Shown: positions 23,248 through 33,857, numbered from the stretch's first letter. The stretch: 64,000 bases of DNA from Tenrec ecaudatus (GCF_050624435.1 NC_134542.1:112451677-112515676), one strand, 5' to 3'. Numbers and translations: made by a program. Notes: generated by a model not told the origin, from the letters alone.

Positions 23248-23442
23248 CAGTGGGTTTGCAACCTTCCTAATGCTGTGACTCTTTAATACAGTTCTTCATG
23301 TTTAATAGTTCCTCATAACCATAAAACTATTTTCGTTGCTACTTCATAACTGTAATCTTGCTACTGATATGTATCCGGCAACCCCTGTGAAAGGTTTGTT
23401 TGACCCCCAAAGGGGTCGCGACCCACAGGTTGAGAACCACTG
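23248..23442. mobile_element. hAT MITE, SPIN/URR1/OC1-like, copy 2
   Basis: 195 bp with inverted ends CAGTGGGTTTGCAACCTTCC and …AGGTTGAGAACCACTG. Flanking octamers CTCTACAG (23,240-23,247) and CTCTAAAA (23,443-23,450) are an 8-bp hAT-type TSD with two changes and a central TA. No coding capacity. It matches copy 1 in inverse orientation. Confidence 0.88.
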
Positions 23443-24215
23443 CTCTAAAATCATTGAAAGAATCAGAATGAAGGAGTTGGGCAGGCGCGTTGGCTCAGAG
23501 GCTGAAAGATTTGGCAGGGCAAGGTAGGAGATAGTATTTCTGTGGAAGGATCCTCCCACTGCTTACATAGGCAAAATTCACTTTGCTTGATTTTCAATTG
23601 GCATATTTACAATGAGCTTACCTTCCAAAAGCAGGCTGGTGCATCTATAACAAAGGCAATAATGCTTCCTTTGTAGAACCTGTCAGTGACGTTGGCCACT
23701 TCAGATGGGGCAGAACATGAAACACACATTGGCTTTTGCTTCCAAATGGTACTTCCTTTTGGAGGGTGAGCCACTTAGAAATCACACTTGCATCTCCATA
23801 GAGTGGCAAGCCCATTCCAGGTGAGTCTAAATGTGGCAGTTTCTGCAACCCAATGAATCCAATGAGAGCCACTTACCCAGGAAGGGGCCTCACGGGGGTG
23901 GGTGTTTCCTGGTACAGTGACCCATGGTGTCACCCACCTCCCATCACCACACGCTAGATCATACAGAAGACTGAGAGTGTTTGCTGTCGATCGTAGCCAT
24001 AAAAGAAAGGGTGATTAATATAGTTACAAATTGCTCAAATGGTAAATTTCTTATATTCTATAAATACTAAGAACAAAATTGCTTTGTTAAATCTTTTACA
24101 GCATTATGAGTTACAGGATTATTGGCGACAAAGCAGAAACCTGTTTTGATTTATCTCTTTCTTTTCCTTAAATTACTACCGAATTCTCAAAAAAGTTATT
24201 GATACAGGTTCACAA
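23443..24215. other. No recognised feature
   Basis: Unique-looking. A 75-codon minus ORF (23,645-23,872) and 'gacccatggtgtcacccacc' (about 23,920) did not match any family I know. Confidence 0.4.
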
Positions 24216-24513
24216 TTATTGACTCTCTCACCCATTCTCTCACTCCCTCTCTCACTCATTCACTCCCTCTCCCCGTCTCTCACACACTCACTGTCTCTCA
24301 CTCTCTCTGTCACTCACTCTCACTCACTCACTCTCTCACTCACGCTCTCACTCGCTCACTCTCCCTCACTCTCTTACACACTCACTCTCTCCCTCTCTCT
24401 CCCTCACTCTCTCACTCTCTCACTTACTCTCTCACTCTCCCTCTCTCTCACACACTCACTGTCTCTCACTCTCTCACTCACTCTCTCCCTCACTCTCTCA
24501 CTCTCTCACTCAA
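24216..24513 (+). repeat. (CTCACT)-type degenerate satellite-like tract
   Basis: About 300 bp of CTCACT/CTCTCT/CACACT variants, nearly pure C/T/A on this strand with very little G. It gives an unbroken Ser/Leu/Thr/His-rich frame that is purely repeat-derived. Confidence 0.93.
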
Positions 24514-24561
24514 CAAACAAACAAAGGTTCACAAATACTACTGACCACTATAAAACAAAAA

Positions 24562-24758
24562 GCACTCACTGCTAGTGAGTTGATTCTGACTCATGGTGAC
24601 CCTGTAAAACTGGGTAGAACTCTGTCCCACATGGTGTCTCAGGCTGTACATTTTTAGGGAAGCCGAATGTTACATCTTTCTCCCTCAGAACAGCTGTAGT
24701 CCAGAGTAGCAATCCTTCATTTCACAGTGAAATCCTTAACCCCGATGCCACCAGGCTC
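24562..24758 (-). mobile_element. AfroSINE (type 1), minus strand
   Basis: 'tgagttgattctgactcatg' (tail complement) to 'cttaaccccgatgccaccag' (head complement). It is near full length. Confidence 0.85.
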
Positions 24759-24973
24759 TATCCTTACAGCAAGATTGTAGCTAAAATTCCAGAACAGTTG
24801 ACAAGACCAGTGGCTAAAACACAGACAGCAATGAAGACAGCCGCGTGTGCTTGTGATGACCTTTCAGGAAGCCGTGTGGTTGGAAGTGTCACTGTAATTG
24901 GGTAATCATGACAGCTTTGACCACAGTGCATTAGAAGTCTCAAAAATAAATTAGCACCAAGTTTTACCCTCCT

Positions 24974-25143
24974 AGGAGCCCTCGTGGTGTAGTGGTTACG
25001 GGGTGGGCTGCTATCCGCGTGGTCGGCAGTTTGGAGCCACCGGAAACTCTGACTGAGAAACACTGGGCTTTCTACTCCCGTAAATGGTTACAGTATCAGA
25101 AACCTACAGGGTGTCAGTGCTGTGGACTCCATGGCATGAGGCA
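24974..25143 (+). mobile_element. AfroSINE (type 1), full length
   Basis: Head 'ggagccctcgtggtgtagtg' carries an A-box-like TGGTGTAGTGG. The B-box-like segment is 'cagtttggagccac', a decayed GGTTCGANTCC. The 'ggctttctactcccgtaaat' and 'agtatcagaaacctacaggg' blocks follow, then a decayed tail. It is one of the best preserved copies. Confidence 0.88.
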
Positions 25144-26214
25144 TGTCAGCTAGGTTTACAAAAAATGATTTTTGGCCGACATGAGTAACTGCAGGGACAT
25201 TTTTCTTAAAACCTATTTTTCCTGAAACAGTACACAAAACGATGTTTGGCAGTTGTGAGTCACCTCAGCTGACAGCGGCATCCGTGTGGCTCACTCCAGC
25301 ACTGTCCTAACTTAAAATGAGGAAGCTTCCTCCCCTCCACGCACTAGCACGGGCATTTAGCTTTGGATAGGCACGTCCTGAGGCCTGGTATTGCTGCTGT
25401 TTTATGGAAGTTTGTCCATCACAGTCCTTTCCCCTGAGGATCCTGTCGTTATTATCTTCTTCCCTGCCCTCTCCGAAAATTTCTCACTTCCCATCTTGGA
25501 ACACCAGACTACGATCAGATTTGTTCCCAGGGACTGGCCACAGTGTAGACAAACAATAGGATCTCCATACACACTCTGCTGAGTCCAACCCAGTGCCAAA
25601 GGGAATGTGTGCTTTGTTTGATTAGCCCTGATTTTTGAGCCGGGCCTGGAAAGGGAAAATATGGACTTTGTCAGTATCTGTGGAGCCAGGGACAGTGTCC
25701 TGATTACAGCTGTCGTGCGCAGTACATCTGCCGAGCCTTCATGGTAACCACATTCCGCTGTGCAGGCAAACGTGCTAAGACCTGTCAAATAGATGCGCTG
25801 TACAGCTTGTAAAATAACCTGTTCTCAAGTTGTAAGTGACTTTGGCTTGGATAACTTTGCCTTTCTGAGGCAGATCCTCTCCTACGTTCCACTCAGCCTG
25901 TCAGTTCCTCCTGATCCCCATGGCATTCATAAATATCTACCCCATTCTCGTGATGATGATTGGATTCAACACTGTAATTGCATATGCCTGCCTCTTCTGC
26001 TCTCTCAAAAGCCTCTTCCCGGGAGTATCTCCCACTGTTTATGTCATGTCCTGTTAGGTAGATTTTGAGCCCATGGGACAAACCTATGAGCTTTGGAGTG
26101 CAGATCACATTGAATTCTCTGTTACTTTCAGCACTGAATATGTTAGTGGCTTAAAAGGATGAAGTAATTTTGTAAAAAATCATGTGAAGGACATTGATCA
26201 ACTTTAGAAGCCCT
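25144..26214. other. No recognised feature
   Basis: Comparatively GC-balanced, unique-looking sequence. The 128-codon minus ORF (25,402-25,788) has no recognisable domain, no clear splice context and no coding texture that I can defend. Confidence 0.4.
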
Positions 26215-26392
26215 TCTCCATTTGTTATCTTATGCAATCCTTGCAATTACCTTATGAGGAATGGCCAATCCTAATCTGACAAATGAGGAAACCGAGGTCT
26301 CAATATTAAGTGGCTTTACTATATCACACAAAGAGTGATAGATTCAGAATTAGGATCCTGTTCCCCTGACTCCTACTCTCAGACTCTTTTGG
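26215..26392 (-). repeat. MIR SINE, minus strand
   Basis: Clear MIR antisense order: 'ttatcttatgcaatccttgc', 'ccttatgagga', 'tgacaaatgaggaaaccgag', 'aattaggatcctgttcccct'. An ancient mammal-wide SINE. Confidence 0.85.
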
Positions 26393-26710
26393 TTAAAAAT
26401 TGTCTAGTCTTATTACTGCTCTCTGAAAGCTATTCCCACCAGAAGTTTCATTTTAATTAGATATTTTATCCTTGCAATTCTATCATGTGGCTAGCATTTA
26501 AAAATATCATGCTGAGTAAAGTCAGTGAACACTGCTTGGGTTCTCAAAGTAGCAAAAATATATAGAAGATGAAACCATGAAGCAGATTTTATTTATGACT
26601 CTTTGAGAGAGGATAATGCAGCTCCAGAGACACCTTGATACTACATTACGTTGCAGCTCAGGCGTTAGCACAGGGACCTCTGGGCCCCTTTCTCTTTGCT
26701 ACTCCAGCTT

Positions 26711-27459
26711 TTTTTTTTAATCACCTTATTGGGCTGTACAACTCTTATCACACTCCATCCATCCATCCATTGTGTCAAGCACATTTGTACATTTGTTGCC
26801 ATGATCATTTTCAAAACATTTTCTTTCAAATTGAGCCCTTGGTATCAAGTCTTCATTTTCTCCTCCCTCCCCCACCTTCCCTCCTTCACAAATCCTTGAA
26901 AACTTATAAATTATTATTTTTTTCATGTCTTAAACTGACCAATGTCTCCCTTTACCCACTTTTCTGTTGTATGCCCCCCAGGGAAGGGGTTATATATAGA
27001 TCATTGTGATTGGTTCCCCCTTTCTTCTGCCACCTTTCCCGTCCCCTCCTGGTATTGCTACCCTCATTATTGGTCCAGAGGGGTTTATCTGTCCTGCATT
27101 CCCTGTGTTTCTAGTTCTTATCTGTACCAGTGTACCTCCTCTTGTCTAGTCAGATATATAAGGTAGAATTGGGATCATGATAGGTGGTGGGGAGGAAGCA
27201 TTAAAGAACTAGAGGAAAGTTGTATGTTTCAACGTTGCTACACTGCACCCTGATTGGCTCATCTCCTCCCAGCGGCCCTTCTTTTAGGGGTGTCCAGTTT
27301 CCTACAGATGGGCTTTGGGTCCCTACTCGGCACTCTCCCTCATTCTCAATGATATGATTTTTTTCTTTGATGCCTGACACCTGATTCGATGCACACCTCG
27401 TGATCCCACAGGCTGCTGTGCTTCTTCCAGGTGGGCTTTGCGGCTTCTCAGCTACATGG
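26711..27459 (-). mobile_element. L1 3' end, minus strand, 9-bp TSD
   Basis: T-tail at 26,711-26,718, reversed terminal block, reversed AC-rich block, reversed 'gaatgaggg' block, ending near the complement of 'gccatctagctgagaag'. TSD CTCCAGCTT is perfect (26,702-26,710; 27,460-27,468). Confidence 0.9.
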
Positions 27460-27469
27460 CTCCAGCTTG

Positions 27470-27702
27470 GTTTTGCAACAGTCTTCAAACAATAAGACTC
27501 TCCCCCAGAGATTGTTGAGCTTCCTCCCACACTTACAGATCTATGATCGAGACTTACATTTTAGAGCTTGGACGAGAATCAGAACTGGGTAGGGCCTTGT
27601 GGGCCGTGAGAAGAGCTTTGGCTTTCACCTGAGTAAGTCAGATGAACCAGCATTGGGATATTTTAAGCAGCAGAGGTAAATGACTGCACTTAATTTAAAT
27701 AG

Positions 27703-27735
<33 letters not shown>

Positions 27736-27779
27736 GTGAGCCTGGATCATAATAAAACCATAGAAAACCAGTTAGAAGG
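27470..27779. other. Unclassified sequence with a (GT)n run
   Basis: No family recognised. A (GT)n microsatellite lies at 27,709-27,736. Confidence 0.5.
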
Positions 27780-28143
27780 TTGCTGTTATAATCCAGGCAA
27801 GAGAAGGTGCTGATTAGGCCTGGTAGAAGTGGTAAAATCAGTGGAAAGTGGTGGATTCTGAATGTATTTTGAAGGTAGAACCAAGATTTCCTGAAGGTAT
27901 GACTTTGGGTTGAAAAAGAACCTGGAATTAAAGATGGTCTCAAAGTTTTTAGATGGGGCAACTGAACAGATAGAGATGCAGTGGATTGGGTTTGGAGGGA
28001 GAACAGTTCAATTTTTAGAAATGTTTAATTTGATGTGTCTATTAACATCCAAGTGGTGATGACAAATGTGTCATGAGTAATGTCTGGAATTGGACAGGGA
28101 AATGTAGTGGTCCTCAGCGTATAGATAACATCTGAAGCCACTG
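27780..28143 (+). repeat. Ancient mammalian interspersed repeat, part 1 (host of the L1 nest)
   Basis: 'tccaggcaagagaaggtgct … tttttagatggggcaactga … attaacatccaagtggtgat … cagcgtatagataacatctg' reads like a widespread eutherian repeat whose family name I cannot give with certainty. Its continuation is at 32,782 onward, split by the L1 nest. Confidence 0.6.
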
Positions 28144-28156
28144 GAATCCCAAAGGA

Positions 28157-28808
28157 GGGTCCATAAGCAAATGTGCTGAAGAAAGCTGATGGTGCCCGGC
28201 TATCAAAAGATATAGCGTCTGGGGTCTTAAAGGCTTGAAGGTAAATAAGCGGCCATCTAGCTCAGAAGCAACAAAGCCCACATGGAAGAAGCACACCAGC
28301 CTGTGTGATCCAAGGTGTCAAAGGATCAGGTATCAGGCATCATCAGAACAAGAAATCCTATCATTGTGAATGAGGGTGGGAGTGTGGAGTGGAGACCCAA
28401 AGCCCATCTGTAGGCAACTAGACATCCCCTTATGGAAGGTTGAAGGGGGGAGACGAGGCAGTCAGGGTGCTGTGTAGCAATGATGAAAAATACAACTTTC
28501 CTCTAGCTCCTAAATGCTTCCTGTCCCCCCCACCCCCACCCCCACTATCAGGATCCCATTTCTCCCTTGAAAGTCTGGTTAGAGTGACGAGAGGATATAC
28601 GCTAGTACAGATAGGAAGTGGAAACACAGGGAACATAGGACAGATGATCCCTTCAGGACCAGTGGTGAGATTGGTGATACCAGGAGGGTGAAGGGAGTGT
28701 GAGGTGGAAAGGGGGAACCAATTACAAGGATCTATATATAACTTCCTCCATGGGGGATGGAAAACAGAAAAGTGGGTGAAGGGAGACATCAGACAACATA
28801 TGAAGATA
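28157..28808 (+). mobile_element. L1-A 3' UTR, part 1 (outer element of nest)
   Basis: L1 3' UTR from 'gtccataagcaaatgtgctg' to about '…acatatgaagata'. The left TSD with the right end of L1-A is GAATCCCAAAGGA (28,144-28,156) against GAATACCAAAGGA (32,769-32,781), 12 of 13 identical. It is interrupted by L1-B. Confidence 0.9.
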
Positions 28809-29830
28809 AACAAGCGGCCATCTAGCTCAGAAGCAACAAAGCCCACATGGAAGAACACACAAGCCTGTGTGATCACGTGGTTCTGAAGGGATCAGTTATT
28901 AGGCATCAAAGAACAAAAAATCATTTCATTGGCTGCACACCTCCATGATACGATCGCTGAGGACAAACGGGTGCATAAGCAAATGTGGCGAAGAAAACTG
29001 ACGGTGCCCGGCTATCAAAAGAGATCGTGTCTCGAATCTTAAAGGCTTGAAGGTGAACAAGTGGCCATCTAGCTCAGAAGTAACAAAACCCACATGGAAG
29101 AAGCACACCAGCCTGTGCAATCACGAGGTGCCAAAGGGATCAGGTATAAGGCACCATCAAAAAAAAAAAATCTTACCATAGTGAATGAAGGGGGAAGTGC
29201 AGAGTGGAGACCCAAAGCCCATTTGTCGGCCACTGGAGACCCCCTCACAGAGTGTTCTAGGGGAAGAGATGAGTCAGTCAGGGTGCGATGTAGCACCGAT
29301 GAAGAATACAGCTTTCCCCCAGATCCTGAATGCTTCCCCCCCCCCCACCCCCACAACTACCATGATCCAAATTCTACCTTGCAAGTCTGAATAGAGCAGA
29401 GATTGTACACTCGTGCATATGGGAGCTGGAGGCACAGGGAATCCAGGGTGGATGATACCATCAGGACCAGGGGGTGAGGGGCAATACTGGGAGAGTAGAG
29501 GGTGAGTGGGTTGGAAAGGGGGAACTGATTACAAGGATCTGCATGTGACCTCCTCCCTGGGGTATGGACAACAGAGAAGGGGGTGAAGGGAGACACCAGA
29601 TAGGGCAAGATATGACAAAATAATAATCTATAAATTATCAAGGGCTCATGAGGAAGGGGGGAGCGGGGAGGGAGGGAAAAAAAGAGGACCTGATGCAAAG
29701 GGCTTAAGTGGAGAGCAAATGCTTTGAAAATGATGAGGGCAAAGAATGTACAGATGTGCTTTATACAATTGTTGTATGTATATGTATGGATTGTGATAAG
29801 AGTTGTATGAGCCCCTAATAAAAAATTTTA
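28809..29830 (+). mobile_element. L1-B, nested young 3' UTR copy with duplicated module
   Basis: Starts inside the first copy of the duplicated module (AACAAGCGGCC at 28,809, again as AACAAGTGGCC at 29,056) and ends CCTAATAAAAAATTTT. AAGATA on both sides (28,803-28,808; 29,831-29,836) is a short possible TSD. It is the same subfamily as 7,968-9,008. A C-run with (ACCCCC) at 29,337-29,351 is typical of the family. Confidence 0.88.
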
Positions 29831-29985
29831 AAGATATGATAAAATAATAATTTATAAATTATCAAGGGTTCATGAGGGGGTGGGGAATGGAGAGGGAGAG
29901 GGAAAAATGAGGAGCGGATGCCATGGGCTTAAGTGGAGAGCAAATGTTTTGAGAATGATGATAGCAACAAATGTACAAATGTGCT
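29831..29985 (+). mobile_element. L1-A 3' UTR, part 2
   Basis: Resumes with 'atatgataaaataataattt' and runs through the purine tract to ACAAATGTGCT (29,975-29,985), where L1-C inserted. Confidence 0.9.
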
Positions 29986-32681
29986 GGAAGGAATTATGTT
30001 AAGCGAGGTAAGCCAGACTCAAAAGGACAGGTATAACATGAGTCCCCTGAGGTAAGTACAATCAGCATGCCAGGAATAGAAGAATAAACACCTATCTATC
30101 AATAAACGGGTAGAAGCATAGATAGTTGGAGGGAGGGCAGGCCATACCAAGGGAGGTACATGAGAGTCCAACATAAAGAAGGGGAAGTGGGGCAGGGGAA
30201 GGGAGAAGCGGGTGGGGAGAAACCGAGTGGATGGCATGGGGGGAACAGGGCACTAACCCACCCGGGGGAGAGTACTGGTTGTGGCCCCACAGAACTGGAA
30301 CATGCATATGGACCCTACCAGGACACGCCAAACCAGGAGGGCAACATAATGTGTGAAGGAATACACAAAGAGACTGGACCATACGCCAACCCCAACCAGA
30401 ATTAGCCCGACCCCCACCATGGAAGGGATTACCACAGAAAATGAAAATAGATCGTCTGGTGTGGGAAAGGAACTGACCTATCACACCACACCCAGAAGGA
30501 AGCTGAAGCAAAGTAAGGAGGAAGAACGGAGCAGAGCACACCTGGGCCCACAAAGCTCAGAGGATGGTAGCCTGGCACGAAGGGTCCAATGTACAGAGAG
30601 GACCATACAGCTGGCCCCACGGCGAGATGCGACATCCTGCACTGACCCATGGCCCTTCACGGGACAGCACTTGAGACACATTGGGGGATGTGCGACTGAG
30701 CTGGCCCCACCACACTGAGGCAAAACCCTGGGGCGTGCAATGGAGCAGCAGGGGAAGCAGAGCAAGGAGAACCCGAGGGAGTATAAAGGATGGACTTTGG
30801 GGCCAGGACGTGGCACCCCACCAGACTCATCCGGAAAACACTCCTAAAGGCCGACAAACAGACTTCAAACTACTAACAGATTTGTTTGTTTTTTGGGTTT
30901 TTTTTCTCTTCTTTTAAATTTTGTATGTTAGTGGCTTTTTTGTTTGTCAGTGTGTCGGTGTTGCTGCCGTCGATGCCATGTTCTTATGTGCCACTTGGTG
31001 CTGTCCAAGACATCTGCATTTGTATGCACCTATTACTATATCTGCAGGTCCACCTAGATAAGATAGGCTGGACAAACAGTGTGAGAAGAAAATAACGGGA
31101 CCAATGGTCCCGGAGGGACATGAGAGTGTGGGAGGTAGGGGAAGGGAAGAGGTGTTGGCCAACCCAGGGACAAGTGAAAAATGAGTGGTTCAAAACCAGT
31201 GGAAGGAGGGGTTGGGAGGACTGGTAGAGATTGACCAAGAGCTAGGTAACTGAGAGGAATTGCTGAAACCAGAATGAAGGCCAAACATGGTAGTGGGACA
31301 GGAGGAAAGCGTAAGGAAATAGAGGAAAGGAGAAGGAGGCAAAGGGCACACATAGAAGCCTAAATATAAACATGTACATATGTAAATATATTTATGATTA
31401 TGGGGGAAATAGACCTATGTGCATATATTTATAGGTTTAGTAGTAGGGTAGCAGGTGGACATTGGGCCTCCTTGTGCACACTCCCTCAATAGCACCTTGA
31501 TCAGCTTAGCAGTCAGTCCATGATACCCTCCTTCCCGACATGATCGCTGAAGACAGATGTGTGCATAAGCAAACGTGGTGAAGAAAGCTGATGGTGCCCA
31601 GCTATCAAAAAGATATAGTGTCTGGGGTCTTAAAGGCTTGAAGGCAAACAAGCTGCCATCTAGCTTGGAAGCAACAAAGCCCACAGAGAAGAAGCACACA
31701 AGCCTGTGTGAACACGAGGTGTTGAAGGGATCAGGTAGCAGACACCAAGGAACAAAAACCATCATTGTGTGATCACCTTCCTCACATAAACGCTGAAGAC
31801 GAACGTGTGCTTAAGTAAGTGTGGTGAAGAAGGCTGATGGTGCCCAGTTATTGAGAGATATAGCATCTGGGGACTTAAAGGCTTGAAAGTAAACAAGCGG
31901 CCATCTAGCCCAGAAAGAACAAAGCCCACATGGAAGCAGCACACCAACATGTGTGATCATGAAGAGTCGAGGAACCAGGTTTCAAACAACAAGGGCGGGG
32001 GTGGGGGTGGCGGGGAAATCATATCATTGTGAATGAGGGGAGTGAATGATGGGGACCCAATGCCCATCTGTAAACAGCTGGACATCCCTTGCAGAGGGGT
32101 AGTGGGGAGGAGATGGGTCACTCAGGGTTCAGTGTAGCAACACTGAAAAAAAACTTTCTCTAGTTCTTGAATGCTTCCCCCCCCCGCCCCCCCCAAATAT
32201 CATGATCCCAATTCCACCTTGCGGACCTGGTTAGACCAGAGGATGCACAGTGGTGCAGTTGGGATCTGGAAACAGGGAATGTAGCGCAGATGAACCCCTC
32301 GGGACCAGCGGTGAGAATGGCGACACCAGGAGGGAAGGGGGTGTAGAAAGGGGAAACCGATCTCGGGGATCTACATGTAACCTCCTCTCTGGGGGATGGG
32401 CAACAGGAAAGTGGGTGAAGGGAGATGCCTGGCAGTGTAAGATAGGATAGAGTAATAATTTTTAAGTTATTAAGGGTTTGTGATGGAGGGGGGCATGGGG
32501 AGGGAGGGGGAGGGAAAGAAGGAAAATGAGCTGATTCCAGGAACCCAAGTGGAAGGCGAATTTTGAGAATGATGAGGGCAATGAATGTATAAGGGTGCTT
32601 TACTCAACTGATGTATGAATGGATTGTGATAAGAGTTGTATGAGCCCCAATAAAATGATTTATTAAAAAACAAAACAAAAA
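29986..32681 (+). mobile_element. L1-C, nested copy with ORF2 tail and a ~2.6-kb 3' UTR
   Basis: A 5'-truncated L1. The first ~70 bp (29,986-30,055) are the last codons of ORF2, ending CTG AGG TAA exactly as in the L1 at 49,873-49,884. Then comes a 3' UTR of about 2.6 kb with the 246-bp module present twice (CGCTGA at 31,545 and 31,791), a long C-run (32,177-32,195), a G-rich purine tract (32,486-32,520) and AATAAAATGATTT plus A-tail. Flanked by a perfect 11-bp TSD ACAAATGTGCT (29,975-29,985; 32,682-32,692). Confidence 0.92.
30056..32681 (+). other. Complete L1 3' UTR of the long-UTR family (within L1-C)
   Basis: Seen: from the ORF2 stop codon to the A-tail with no detectable foreign insertion, about 2,626 bp. 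Known: human L1 3' UTRs are about 0.2 kb and mouse about 0.7 kb. Blocks in order: GC-rich leader with GGCCCC-type strings (30,060-30,760), 'tttggggccaggacgtggca' (about 30,795), T-rich block (30,880-30,960), purine-rich block (31,080-31,340), AT block (31,360-31,440), duplicated module (31,535-31,980), AC-rich block, C-run, terminal G-rich purine tract, poly(A) signal. Confidence 0.85.
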
Positions 32682-32768
32682 ACAAATGTGCTTTACACCA
32701 TTGATGTATGTATGGATTGTGATAAGAGTTGTAGGAGCCCCTAATAAAATGATTAAAAGAAAAATAAA
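32682..32768 (+). mobile_element. L1-A 3' terminus, part 3
   Basis: The last 85 bp of L1-A: TSD copy ACAAATGTGCT, then 'ttgatgtatgtatggattgt' and CCTAATAAAATGATT plus A-rich tail. This closes the outer element begun at 28,157. Confidence 0.92.
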
Positions 32769-32781
32769 GAATACCAAAGGA

Positions 32782-32930
32782 ATCAGTGTAAATAGAAACA
32801 AGAGAGGTCCAAGGATTAGAGTCCTTGGACACATTCAGTATTTTAGTCTAAACTTTGATCAGTCTTTGGATGGCTCTACTGAAATTCTGGAATATTGGTT
32901 TAAGGCTCATATAATGGGTTTAACCAGATG
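32782..32930 (+). repeat. Ancient mammalian interspersed repeat, part 2
   Basis: 'gtgtaaatagaaacaagaga', 'ggtccaaggattagagtcct' and 'tggacacattcagta' continue the repeat of 27,780-28,143 after removal of the L1 nest. The right limit is vague. Confidence 0.55.
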
Positions 32931-33444
32931 TGAGCTAATGAAGCCAACATTTTATAAAGTCTTTCCGAAAGACTCTCAACATTTGATAGCAATATCTCTA
33001 GCTTTTCAAGAATTTCATAAAATTTTCCTCCATTGATTATGAGAGAAGCTTCCTTTCCCTGGCAGGTATACTTGGATGTTCATCTTTATGGAGTCAGTTA
33101 AGGACAATACCTGGCAGTGGCGTCCACTACCGCTTACCCGCATCACTCCGCTGCTTGACGTTATTGTCTCTGACTAGTTTCGTGCGTTTCTTCCAGGCCA
33201 ACTACAACCCCTCAAACAATTAACCTCTAACAAGTTGAATCATGTTAGCCAGGTAGCAGATCTCTAACCCTATGTAAATGTAGTACGTTGCATGCCTCTT
33301 GAGCTTTCACGTAGCTCTGCTTTCATTTTTCTCATAAACTAAGATCATCTGAGCCTGAGTGTCAGGGTGGTTGAATCCACACCAGTTTTGTATTCCTGTC
33401 TCTTCAGCACTCAGTCTCAGCCTTAGATGTATGTAAGAACCCCG
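32931..33444. other. No recognised feature
   Basis: Unique-looking. The 'caatacctggcagtggcgtc' stretch (about 33,105) and the following GC-richer 100 bp did not match a family I know. Confidence 0.4.
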
Positions 33445-33590
33445 CTTAGTGACCCTGTAGGACAGAGCAGGGATGCCCCTTTGAATTTCTGAAGCTGAAA
33501 GGCACATCTTTCTGCTGTAGAGAGCTGTTGGGTTCAAAGTGCTATACTTGTGGCTAGCAGCCCCACACTTGACCCACTAGGCCGACTCGG
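33445..33590 (-). mobile_element. AfroSINE (type 1), minus strand, old
   Basis: 'agtgaccctgtaggacagag' (tail complement) to 'ctagcagccccacacttgac' (head complement). Confidence 0.7.
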
Positions 33591-33611
33591 AATTGACTGA
33601 ATGTCAAGGAG

Positions 33612-33775
33612 AAGAATACCTGGGTTGAGCAAATGGTCACTGTGCTTAGCTGCTAACCAGAAAGTTGGAGGTTTGAATCTACTCAGAGTCACTTGAGAGG
33701 AAACGTCTGGTTATCTATTTCTGGGACCAAACAAGTCATAGAAAATTCCAGGGAGCACCACTCTACTATGATACA
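33612..33775 (+). mobile_element. AfroSINE-related SINE (type 2)
   Basis: Head 'aaatggtcactgtgcttagc', then 'gctaaccagaaagttggagg', B-box-like 'ggtttgaatctactcagagt', and the type-2-specific 'ctggttatctatttctggga' block and its follow-on. It is a different tRNA head from type 1. Confidence 0.75.
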
Positions 33776-33857
33776 TGTGATGTTAGCATGAGGCCACATT
33801 TACTGCACTGCACCTGGAGGGGGAAAGTACAAGGAAGAGCCAGAGGAAGAATAATAG

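Noticed and set aside
24219..24575. 118-codon Ser/Leu/Thr/His-rich ORF
   Set aside because: Simple-repeat translation of the CTCACT tract.
25402..25788. 128-codon minus ORF in GC-balanced unique DNA
   Set aside because: No domain, no defensible exon boundaries, and overlapping frames on the other strand are comparable.
30092..30553. 153-codon minus ORF in a GC-rich region, possible gene or CpG island
   Set aside because: Antisense to the GC-rich leader of the L1-C 3' UTR; CpG is not enriched.
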